Below are positions 1 through 5,123 of a stretch of 5,123 nt of DNA, in pieces (the first letter of the stretch is position 1; every line of letters starts with the position of its first letter). The stretch covers positions 1 to 5,123 of the forward strand of contig JAEENW010000058.1 of the NCBI GenBank assembly GCA_016283945.1, read 5' to 3'. The stretch is from Bacillota bacterium. Its GTDB lineage: Bacteria > Bacillota > Clostridia > Peptostreptococcales > Anaerovoracaceae. Both the position numbers and the translations under genes were made by a program. Below the pieces are notes generated by a model, which saw only the letters and a program-made list of their open reading frames with translations, ran no database searches and was not told the DNA's origin.

Positions 1-1748
1 ACCGTCTCCATCCAGCGTGCGTAAGCTCGGAAGTAGGGTTTCGCGAGTTCGGCAAGCCAGCGCTCCGCCCCCGGCGGAAGCTCAGAAGCGTCATGCACGG
101 CATAGCCCGCCCTGCTCGAGGAGCCCCCGGCGTAACCCACGGTGAGCGAGACCGGCGCACCGATCGCGGCCCTGCGCCCCGTGGGGAACATGTTGCCCTT
201 CTCGAAGCGCTTTCCCGCCGCGGCGATGGTGGTGATGACGGTGTGCTGGCCCTCGCGCTGCAGCAGCTCTCCGAGCTCAAGCTCGCTGACGCCCGGCTCG
301 AGGGCGTCCATGGCGTCGAGCACGCTGTCCCAGGCGAGAGCGGCGCCGTACTCGTAATGAGCCACCTCGTCGGCGCAGCTCGCGGTCCTCGCCCCGTCCT
401 CTCCTATGAAGATGTCCGTGGCGTTAACGAGCTCGCCGGCAGGCCCGCCGCCGGCTTTCGCTCCTCCGTCCGGCGAAGCTTCCACAGCGCTCTTGATTGC
501 GTCGACTATGAACGAGGGAACGTCAAAGAGCCCGGCAGCTGCCCGATGCCCGGAGGGCTCTGCCGCGTCTCCTATTGAGGACTCTGCCGCGTCTCCTATT
601 GAGGGCTTTGCCGCGCCGCCAGCGCCTTGACCCGCGGATGGCTCCCTCAGAAGCTTCCAGCCGGCGAGCCCTATCTTCTGCCCCGGAGCGAGTCCGGCGC
701 GCCCCAGTATGACTTCCAGCGGCTCGCCGACGCTGTCCGGCTGATCGGGCAGCGAGAACTGCGGCGCGAGCACCGCCCTGCACGGGAAGCGCGCCGACGA
801 AGCCTTGTTCAGATTCTCGTTGCCGAGGACGAGGGTCATCCCGCCGTCCGCGTCCAGCAGCATCAGCGCCTCCTCGAAGCGGGTGTAGAAGCCCGCCAGG
901 TAGGCGAAATTGTACCCGTGCTCGGCGTCGCAGTAGACCGCGAGCCTGTCCAATCCGCGCGCCTTCATGCGGGCGAGGACCTTTTCCATGCGAAGCTTCA
1001 TCGCCTCGTCGCTCAGGATCAGCGGCTCCCCGTGATCCTTCAGGGGCGCGGGCACTTCCGCGTACTCCACTGCCGGTTCAGGCGCGGCAGCTGATAGCCC
1101 GGCGACCGGGACGGGCTGCGGCGCTGATCCTTCGTCCGGCACAGCCTGCGGCGCGGACTCTCCGCCCGGCGCGCTTTCCGCCCCGCGGCGAAGCGCCGTC
1201 CATTCTTCCCGGGTGATCATCCTCGTCTCGTCGTCCTCGGAAGCGCCGGACGCGGTCTCAAATCTGCCGTAATCGTAGTGCCTGAAGCCGCACTTCTCCT
1301 GCACCCTGAGCGACTGCCTATTGCTCAGGAAGTGCCCGCACAGCGCGGCGTCCAGCCCCAGATCCTCGAATAGATAGCGGAGCACCTCTGACACGGCTTC
1401 CGGCATCAGTCCCCTTCCCCAGCAGTCCTTCGCCAGCACATAGCCTATCTCGCGGCAGCGCTTATCCGCGAGCTCAGGGAACTGATCCTCGTCATACCTT
1501 TCTATGCCGACCGATCCGACCACCCTGCCGTCCAGCTCGAGCGCGAAGGTCTTCCCCTGCTCGATGAACCTCTTAAGTATACTAAGGGACTCCTCCCTGC
1601 TTTCATGGGGCTTCCATCCGGCCATCTGCCCTACGCCGTCCACCGACGCGTAGGCGTAGAAGTCGTCCAGATCCGATAGCCTCCAGGGCCTCAGTATCAG
1701 GCGCTCCGTCCTCAGCGTCACCCGGCTTATATCGATATCCGCGTTCAT
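1..1748 (-). CDS. GNAT acetyltransferase fused to an M24/creatinase-like protein (3' end cut by window edge)
   Basis: This is one uninterrupted frame of 582 codons from the ATG at 1748 to the left edge, with no stop, so the C-terminus is missing. Residues about 11-185 form a RimJ/RimL-type GNAT domain: TERLILRPW near 14-22, an acetyl-CoA loop CWGRGLMPEA at 109-118, and the closing pattern N143..S146...EKCGF at 151-155. Residues about 190-240 are a Pro/Ala/Glu/Gly-rich linker. Residues about 245-370 match a creatinase N-terminal domain (RMEKVLARMKARGLD, then YLAGFYTRFEEAL). A low-complexity insert at 371-405 is followed by LFDVPSFIVDAI (407-418) and a pita-bread M24 domain from about 440. In that part the two aspartates expected to bind metal are replaced by T536 and A547, so peptidase activity is doubtful. 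The GNAT half should transfer an acetyl group to an amine; its substrate is unknown. No signal peptide is present, so it is probably cytoplasmic. GGAGG lies five bases before the chosen start. The domain calls are firm; the function of the fusion is unknown. Confidence 0.85.
   Translation of the reverse strand, partial: MNADIDISRVTLRTERLILRPWRLSDLDDFYAYASVDGVGQMAGWKPHESREESLSILKRFIEQGKTFALELDGRVVGSVGIERYDEDQFPELADKRCREIGYVLAKDCWGRGLMPEAVSEVLRYLFEDLGLDAALCGHFLSNRQSLRVQEKCGFRHYDYGRFETASGASEDDETRMITREEWTALRRGAESAPGGESAPQAVPDEGSAPQPVPVAGLSAAAPEPAVEYAEVPAPLKDHGEPLILSDEAMKLRMEKVLARMKARGLDRLAVYCDAEHGYNFAYLAGFYTRFEEALMLLDADGGMTLVLGNENLNKASSARFPCRAVLAPQFSLPDQPDSVGEPLEVILGRAGLAPGQKIGLAGWKLLREPSAGQGAGGAAKPSIGDAAESSIGDAAEPSGHRAAAGLFDVPSFIVDAIKSAVEASPDGGAKAGGGPAGELVNATDIFIGEDGARTASCADEVAHYEYGAALAWDSVLDAMDALEPGVSELELGELLQREGQHTVITTIAAAGKRFEKGNMFPTGRRAAIGAPVSLTVGYAGGSSSRAGYAVHDASELPPGAERWLAELAKPYFRAYARWMET
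555..615 (-). repeat. 24-bp tandem repeat inside the M24-like coding region
   Basis: The 23-base string beginning ctctgccgcgtctcc occurs at 558-580 and again at 582-604, a period of 24 bases. A third partial copy (ctttgccgcg) follows at 606-615. Because 24 is a multiple of three the frame is kept, giving SIGDAAES then SIGDAAEP at residues about 383-398 of the minus-strand protein. It lies in the low-complexity stretch between the creatinase-like N domain and the M24 domain, and looks like a recent in-frame duplication by replication slippage. Confidence 0.9.
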
Positions 1749-1753
1749 ATTCG

Positions 1754-1758
1754 CCTCC
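1754..1758 (-). promoter_or_regulatory. Ribosome binding site of the GNAT/M24 gene
   Basis: The minus strand reads GGAGG five bases before the ATG at 1748, which supports that start. A second in-frame ATG eleven codons upstream (1781) also has an SD-like AGAGGA (1787-1792) five bases before it, so a slightly longer product (MKVPGGAAEAN added) cannot be excluded. The GNAT core starts only at about residue 11 of the shorter form, so the extension is not needed for the fold. Confidence 0.7.
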
Positions 1759-1824
1759 GCAGCTCCGCCCGGGACCTTCATAACTATCCTCTTACAGCCC
1801 CGGCAGCTGTTTCCTTACCTGTAG

Positions 1825-1854
1825 ATGATACCATAAGCTGCCCGTCCTTGACAC
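1825..1854 (-). promoter_or_regulatory. Putative sigma-70-type promoter for the GNAT/M24 gene
   Basis: On the minus strand GTGTCA (1849-1854, four of six consensus bases) is followed after 18 bases by TATCAT (1825-1830, five of six). Transcription would start near 1818 and leave a short leader holding both candidate ribosome sites. The -35 box shares five bases with the -35 box of the opposite promoter. The match is by eye only. Confidence 0.45.
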
Positions 1855-1877
1855 AGGCGCCGGGCGAAGACTAATAT
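1848..1877 (+). promoter_or_regulatory. Putative sigma-70-type promoter for the UroD-like gene
   Basis: A perfect TTGACA (1848-1853) is followed after 18 bases by TAATAT (1872-1877, four of six). Transcription would start near 1884, giving a leader of about 70 bases before the ATG at 1956. The position suits the downstream gene, which has no other good candidate promoter nearby. Confidence 0.55.
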
Positions 1878-1926
1878 TCTCGTAGAGAGGTTTCGGGCGC
1901 AGGCGCCTTAGGCACGTCCGGCCGCG

Positions 1927-1952
1927 GAGCCTCCAGGGTCACAAAGGAGCTC
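1927..1952 (+). promoter_or_regulatory. Shine-Dalgarno of the UroD-like gene within a possible masking hairpin
   Basis: AAAGGAG (1943-1949) ends six bases before the ATG at 1956, a strong and well-spaced ribosome site that fixes the start. The upstream GAGCCTCC (1927-1934) can pair with GGAGCTC (1946-1952), giving seven pairs with one bulged C and an 11-base loop. This pairing would cover most of the ribosome site. The SD is clear; the regulatory hairpin is only a possibility. Confidence 0.6.
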
Positions 1953-1955
1953 ATC

Positions 1956-2969
1956 ATGGACAAAAGAGAAAGATTTCAGCGCTACCTGAAGGGAGAGCCC
2001 GTAGACAGGGTGCCTCTCGCGATATTCCACCACTTTACGACGAGGAGCGAATGGCTGAAGGGACTTCAGAGCGAAGCTATATTTGAGAAGAACATCATGG
2101 GGCACAAGGCTGCCCGCGAAAAGTTCGATCCGGACGTGATCAAGGTCATGAACGACTCTCTGATGATCATGCCCGTCGACGTATCTGGAGTGGAGACTGC
2201 GGAGGATCTCAGGAAGATCCAGCCTCCCCTTCCCGGCTCGCCCTTCTTCGAGAAGACGAGAGAGCTGACCGAGCGCGTGCTCGCGTTCTACGAGGATTCC
2301 GAGGCTCCTAAGTACGTCACCGGTTTCTCGCCCGCGATGATACTGAAGACCTCGATGAACCTGACCTTCCCCAGCCTTCCGAACACCGAGCCTAAGCTAC
2401 TGCAGCTGTTGAAGGAGGATCCCGAGGCAGTCGCGGCCGCTCTGGATATCATCGCGGACAGCGTTATCACCCTAGACGAGATGCTGATCAGGGAGTGCGG
2501 CGCCGACGCGGTCTATCTCAGCGTGAACAACCAGGCCGGCTACTTCCCCGGTGGCGTCTACAGGAAGTACATCGCCCCGTCCGAGAAGAAGGTGCTCGCC
2601 CACGCGAACAGCCTCTCCGACATGACCCTGCTGCACATCTGCGGCTACGCGGGGCTCGCCAACGACCTCAGGCTCTACGAGGACTACGAGGCCGCGGCCT
2701 TCAACTGGGCGGTCCACGCCGAGGGCGTATCCCTCAGCGAGGGAAAGAAGCTCTTCAAGGGCAAGCCCGTCTTCGGAGGCTTCGAGCAGGAGGGGGTCAT
2801 CTACAAGGGGAGCCGCGAGGAGCTTGAAAAAGCCGTGTTCGCCATCCTCGACGATGCCGGCCAGCTCGGCGTGATGATAGGCGACGACTGCACCGTCCCC
2901 GCGGACATCGACGACACGCGCCTTCAGTGGGTGCGCGAAGCCTGCGAGAAGTACGCGAAGGAGCACTGA
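1956..2969 (+). CDS. Uroporphyrinogen decarboxylase superfamily protein, methyltransferase-like
   Basis: This 337-residue protein has the layout of the UroD/MtaA/CmuA superfamily (a TIM-barrel fold): an N-terminal RERFQRYLKGEPVDRVP, a central LIRECGADAVYLS strand (178-189), LLHICGY (225-231) and a C-terminal GDDCTVPADID (309-319). It lacks the N-terminal arginine-rich substrate motif of true HemE, where RVPLAIFHHF stands instead, so haem synthesis is unlikely. H227, C229 and C312 match the His-x-Cys...Cys zinc set of methylcobamide:coenzyme M and related methyltransferases, which activate a thiol or move a methyl group to or from a corrinoid protein. No corrinoid protein or reactivase lies in the window, so substrate and partner are unknown. 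It has no signal peptide and is probably cytoplasmic. It appears monocistronic, with its own promoter and SD and a terminator about 100 bases downstream. The superfamily is confident; the methyltransferase role is inferred. Confidence 0.88.
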   Translation: MDKRERFQRYLKGEPVDRVPLAIFHHFTTRSEWLKGLQSEAIFEKNIMGHKAAREKFDPDVIKVMNDSLMIMPVDVSGVETAEDLRKIQPPLPGSPFFEKTRELTERVLAFYEDSEAPKYVTGFSPAMILKTSMNLTFPSLPNTEPKLLQLLKEDPEAVAAALDIIADSVITLDEMLIRECGADAVYLSVNNQAGYFPGGVYRKYIAPSEKKVLAHANSLSDMTLLHICGYAGLANDLRLYEDYEAAAFNWAVHAEGVSLSEGKKLFKGKPVFGGFEQEGVIYKGSREELEKAVFAILDDAGQLGVMIGDDCTVPADIDDTRLQWVREACEKYAKEH

Positions 2970-3072
2970 AGCGCGGCGAAAGAGAAACGCGCCGCAGAGC
3001 GATAAGCGCGGCGGAGACGCGGCTCAGCAGACGCAGATCAGCAGCTCGCTTACGAAAAGAAAGGCATATAAA

Positions 3073-3100
3073 AGAGCCTGCCCCGGACGGGGCAGGCTCT
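3073..3100. terminator. Bidirectional Rho-independent terminator between convergent genes
   Basis: A perfect 12-bp stem (agagcctgcccc at 3073-3084 with ggggcaggctct at 3089-3100) closes a four-base ggac loop. Read on the minus strand, the stem runs into TTTTATAT, a good U-tract for ending the M20 peptidase transcript. On the plus strand it is followed by ctcgtttctc, a weaker U-rich tail, so it may also end the UroD-like transcript. Confidence 0.85.
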
Positions 3101-3101
3101 C

Positions 3102-3164
3102 TCGTTTCTCAGGACTGTCTGAAGGCAGATCCTTTCGTTTTCAGGACTGCCTCAGGGGCAGTCC
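3102..3164. repeat. Tandem imperfect repeat with hairpin-forming units
   Basis: Two imperfect copies of about 31 bases lie side by side: 3102-3132 (tcgtttctcaggactgtctg...) and 3135-3164 (tcgttttcaggactgcctca...). The second folds into a perfect 8-bp stem, ggactgcc (3144-3151) with ggcagtcc (3157-3164), with a five-base loop. The first folds into a weaker version with a bulge and a G-U pair. The plus strand has ctttttc about ten bases beyond the second unit. This may be a backup terminator for plus-strand transcription or a duplicated, decaying terminator. Confidence 0.6.
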
Positions 3165-3179
3165 ATTAAGCTGCTTTTT

Positions 3180-4472
3180 CTAGTAGTTCCTCTTGCCCAT
3201 CTTCGGGAGCAGCGGATCGCAGACGCCCTCAACGCCGAGGAGACCCATGGCGAGAAGGACGAGCTTGGACTGTCCGACGGAGATGTTGTCGGGGATGTAC
3301 CACTCGCTGGCGGAGTGAGCGCCGCCCGCCTGGCCACCGGCGCCTACAGCGAGGCCCGGGATGCCCAGGGAGATGGGGATGTTGGCGTCTACGGAGCCGG
3401 CCGGGCTGAAGCTCGGCTCAAGGCCCATGGACTCATAAGCGCTCTTCGCGGCCTGAACGATGGTGTCCTCGAAGTTCTGATTGCCTACCGGCCTGTCTCC
3501 GACCTTCTTGCAGTCGAGCTCAACTACTCTCTCGCAGAGCGGGGTGGTGCCGGGCCTGGTGAACTTGTCGGAGAACTTCTCCTTGTCCTTCGCCCAGCGG
3601 CCGTTCTCCTCTTCCACGGCCTCCTTGAGGAGCTTGTGGAACTTGGCGTCGACCTCGTCGAGCTCCTTCTTGCCGTTGGATCTCATATCGACGAGCATGG
3701 TGCAGGAGATGGCGATGGAGTTGACGGAGGTTCCGCCGTTGACTACGCCGATGGAGAAGGTGGTCTTCGGGCTGTTGGGAACATCGAGCTCAGCGAACTT
3801 CGCGATGGCTCTGCCCATGGCGTGGATCGGGTTCGGCATACCGAAGTCGCCGTTGGAGTGTCCGCCGGGACCCTTGAATGTGACTTCATATCTGTAGGAG
3901 CCGGTGCCGCCGTAGGTGATGTGGTTGCCGTTGCCGTCTACGGTGAGGAAGCCGTCGATGCCGTCGGTGTGATCCTTGAGGAAGAAATGCTTCATTCCGT
4001 AAAGATCGCCGAGGCCCTCCTCGCCGACGTTTCCGCCGATGATGAGGTTGCCCTTGAAGGGGATCTTAGCGGCCTTGATGGCCCTCATGATGCCGAATAC
4101 CTGGGAGAGGGACGCGGTATCGTCGCCGATGCCCGGGCAATAGTACTTGCCGTCCTTCTCGGTGATGGCGAGCGGAGTATCCATCGGGAATACAGTGTCG
4201 ATGTGAGCGGTCAGGTAGAGAGTCGGGCCGTTGGGATCAGTTCCCTTGAAGGTGTAGTAGACGTTGTTGACGCCGTCCCTTACGGTCTCGAATCCCTCGG
4301 CCTCGAGCATCTCCTGGAAATGGAGAGCCCTCTTCTCCTCGAAGCGGGAGAACGCGGGGATCAGTACGAGCTCCTGATGCTCCTTCCAGGTGCGGTCTTC
4401 CTCAGCCTTGAGGACCTCGCAGGCCTTCTTGAATTCGGGAGTCTGCTGAAGCTTCTCAAACAGTTCTTTCAT
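3180..4472 (-). CDS. M20-family metallopeptidase (peptidase T / dipeptidase-like)
   Basis: This 430-residue protein has the normal length for an M20 di-zinc peptidase and the expected residues in order. H90 and D92 lie in TAHIDTVF. D117 in GIGDDTAS is the bridging ligand. E151 (general base) and E152 (ligand) lie in GEEGLGD. D179 lies in TVDGNG and H386 in GGAHSASEW. H205 in KGPGGHSNG is typical of the inserted dimerisation or lid domain (about 190-310). There is no signal peptide or membrane segment, so it is probably cytoplasmic. The family hydrolyses di- and tripeptides or N-acyl/aminoacyl bonds; the exact substrate cannot be read from the sequence. The ATG start is supported by GAAAGGAG (4481-4488) eight bases upstream. 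It is transcribed from its own promoter just upstream and converges on the UroD-like gene. A long open frame antisense to it is a composition shadow. Family confidence is very high; peptidase T identity is not proven. Confidence 0.95.
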   Translation of the reverse strand: MKELFEKLQQTPEFKKACEVLKAEEDRTWKEHQELVLIPAFSRFEEKRALHFQEMLEAEGFETVRDGVNNVYYTFKGTDPNGPTLYLTAHIDTVFPMDTPLAITEKDGKYYCPGIGDDTASLSQVFGIMRAIKAAKIPFKGNLIIGGNVGEEGLGDLYGMKHFFLKDHTDGIDGFLTVDGNGNHITYGGTGSYRYEVTFKGPGGHSNGDFGMPNPIHAMGRAIAKFAELDVPNSPKTTFSIGVVNGGTSVNSIAISCTMLVDMRSNGKKELDEVDAKFHKLLKEAVEEENGRWAKDKEKFSDKFTRPGTTPLCERVVELDCKKVGDRPVGNQNFEDTIVQAAKSAYESMGLEPSFSPAGSVDANIPISLGIPGLAVGAGGQAGGAHSASEWYIPDNISVGQSKLVLLAMGLLGVEGVCDPLLPKMGKRNY

Positions 4473-4480
4473 GTGCTTTG

Positions 4481-4488
4481 CTCCTTTC
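4481..4488 (-). promoter_or_regulatory. Ribosome binding site of the M20 peptidase gene
   Basis: The minus strand reads GAAAGGAG, ending eight bases before the ATG at 4472. The match to the 16S rRNA tail is strong and the spacing normal, so this start is preferred. Confidence 0.85.
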
Positions 4489-4501
4489 TTCGGAAATAGC
4501 T

Positions 4502-4548
4502 TATAGGACTTATAACATAATTATATAGGACTTGCATGTTGAATACAA
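4502..4548 (-). promoter_or_regulatory. Putative promoter of the M20 peptidase gene with direct-repeat operator candidate
   Basis: On the minus strand a perfect TATAAT (4520-4525) lies 17 bases after TTGTAT (4543-4548, three of six). Two identical copies of AAGTCCTATA lie at 4524-4533 and 4502-4511, exactly 22 bases apart, about two helical turns. The first touches the -10 box and the second would fall just after the expected transcription start near 4513. That arrangement suits a repressor bound on one face of the DNA. The region is much more AT-rich than its surroundings. No regulator gene is in view. Confidence 0.5.
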
Positions 4549-4568
4549 CAAAAGCTTTGCCCCGCGCC

Positions 4569-4864
4569 TTACAGCTCGTCTATTATATGCGCCACGTACC
4601 TGGCGAGCTTCGTGAGATCGAAGGCGCTGCCGCCCCTTCCGGTCACGAAAGCCCCGTTCACAGCGATATCGTCACTTAGGATACCTACGCTGTTGACTCC
4701 TCCGGCAGCATTCAGGATGCCTTTACCGCTGACGCTTATACCGTCGAAAGCATTATACAGACCGTAACCGGATGTGTAGATGCCTTCGCTCACATCGCCG
4801 CCGCAGAAAACGGCGCCAGGCAGAGCGCGATGGCCAGAGTTATGCAAAATATCCGTTTCTTCAT
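4569..4864 (-). pseudogene. Small secreted protein of unknown family, disrupted by a frameshift
   Basis: The ATG at 4864 opens a clear signal peptide, MKKRIFCITLAIALCLAPF, followed by SAAA, a plausible signal peptidase I site. This frame stops at TGA (4790-4792) after 24 residues. The neighbouring frame continues at once with GDVSEGIYTSGYGLYNAFDG and runs to the TAA at 4569. Restoring one lost base (or a -1 shift) between about 4847 and 4792, probably in the GCGGCGGCG run, gives a coherent secreted protein of about 98 residues. The mature part is rich in Gly, Ile, Val and Ser with recurring phrases (GISVSGKGI, GILNAAGG, GILSDDIAVNGAFVTG) that recall a beta-helix-like sheet. It ends in a probable helix, LTKLARYVAHIIDEL. 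I do not recognise the family. No strong SD precedes the ATG. It could be a decayed gene, a fragment of a larger protein, a sequencing error or, less likely, a programmed frameshift. Confidence 0.6.
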
Positions 4865-4913
4865 GATGTTATTCGGTTCTTTGACACAACAATCATCTGA
4901 ATTATTTGTTTTG

Positions 4914-4919
4914 ATTATA
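4914..4919 (-). promoter_or_regulatory. Putative -10 box upstream of the broken secreted-protein gene
   Basis: A perfect TATAAT lies on the minus strand about 50 bases before the ATG at 4864, in a locally AT-rich stretch. The matching -35 region (TGGAAC at 17 bases) is poor, so this is a weak or activator-dependent promoter at best. Confidence 0.35.
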
Positions 4920-4957
4920 TCAGTTTGACCGGCGCTGTTCCATACCGCTTTGACAGG

Positions 4958-4983
4958 AAAAGGCCGGGGATCTCTCCCCGGCC
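4958..4983 (-). terminator. Rho-independent terminator on the minus strand
   Basis: A perfect 9-bp stem pairs ggccgggga (4962-4970) with tccccggcc (4975-4983) around a tctc loop. On the minus strand it is followed at once by TTTTCC, while the plus strand has no T-run. It would therefore end a minus-strand transcript coming from the right, beyond the window, and insulate the secreted-protein promoter. Confidence 0.65.
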
Positions 4984-5123
4984 ATTGCTGAGCTTATCGC
5001 GGCGCCAGAGGGCGCCGAAGACATTTAGTGATAACGCCTATATACTTAAATCGTTGATTGCATTTAAGAAAAGCATCTCGTATGGTTCTACAAACTATAA
5101 TCATTGATCACGTTTAATATGAA
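4984..5123. other. Gene-free AT-rich stretch with small inverted repeats
   Basis: No frame on either strand gives a convincing protein here. There is a short GC-rich hairpin (cggcgcc at 5000-5006 with ggcgccg at 5011-5017, loop agag) and an AT-rich inverted repeat (cttaaat at 5045-5051 with atttaag at 5062-5068, ten-base loop). These may belong to the 3' end of a transcript from the right or to a promoter region. No function can be assigned. Confidence 0.5.

Noticed and set aside
523..783. An 86-codon minus-strand frame rich in Arg and Ala with a repeated NRRRGR phrase
   Set aside because: It lies in another frame of the same strand as the GNAT/M24 gene, and the repeated phrase is the 24-bp tandem repeat read out of frame.
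93..1094. Several plus-strand frames of 70-160 codons across the left third (for example 93-578 and 627-1094)
   Set aside because: They overlap the continuous minus-strand GNAT/M24 frame, which shows clear domain motifs. Their Arg/Ala/Gly-rich products look like antisense translation.
1884..1955. Possible cobalamin riboswitch in the leader of the methyltransferase-like gene
   Set aside because: The leader is too short for the full fold and no recognisable B12-box sequence is present.
2472..2966. A 164-codon minus-strand frame opposite the UroD-like gene
   Set aside because: It is a shadow of the well-supported plus-strand gene, with no SD and no recognisable domain.
3315..4499. A 394-codon open frame on the plus strand opposite the M20 peptidase
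   Set aside because: It is antisense to a gene with all catalytic motifs intact. Its Val/Leu/Gly/Glu-heavy product has no recognisable domain, and its length follows from GC-biased codon positions of the true gene.
4881..4886. A perfect plus-strand TTGACA
   Set aside because: No acceptable -10 box lies 16-18 bases downstream and no plus-strand gene follows, so I do not call a promoter.
4925..5107. A 60-codon plus-strand frame near the right edge starting at TTG
   Set aside because: It has no ribosome site, runs through the terminator hairpin at 4962-4983 and has no recognisable sequence.

Overview
The window suggests a GC-rich anaerobic member of the Firmicutes (Clostridia-like). This is an inference from the Shine-Dalgarno-led genes, heavy AGG and ATA codon use despite high GC, AT-rich promoters and the gene families present. 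No rRNA or marker gene fixes the taxon; Synergistota is an alternative. I saw no tRNA, rRNA, CRISPR array or insertion sequence.

Layout, left to right. Bases 1-1748 (minus strand) are one open frame, cut by the left edge, that joins an N-terminal GNAT acetyltransferase to a peptidase M24/creatinase-like protein through a Pro/Ala/Glu-rich linker. Bases 1749-1955 are a divergent promoter region in which the two -35 boxes overlap. Bases 1956-2969 (plus strand) encode a uroporphyrinogen-decarboxylase-superfamily protein that keeps a His-x-Cys...Cys set, as in cobamide-dependent methyltransferases. Bases 2970-3179 separate two convergent genes and hold a strong bidirectional terminator plus a tandemly duplicated hairpin unit. 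Bases 3180-4472 (minus strand) encode a complete M20-family metallopeptidase with all expected metal ligands; its promoter carries two identical 10-bp direct repeats. Bases 4569-4864 (minus strand) hold a small secreted-protein gene that is broken: the signal peptide is in one frame and the rest in another. Bases 4865-5123 hold that gene's probable promoter, a minus-strand terminator hairpin and AT-rich DNA with no convincing gene.

Working together: the M20 enzyme is a probable cytoplasmic di/tripeptide or aminoacyl hydrolase. The M24-like fusion belongs to a peptidase fold but lacks the expected metal-binding aspartates in its visible part, so it may bind rather than cleave. The UroD-like protein may handle methyl groups, but no corrinoid partner is visible. 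Nothing here proves a shared pathway. The most unusual items are the GNAT/M24 fusion, its degenerate M24 site, and the frameshifted secreted protein.
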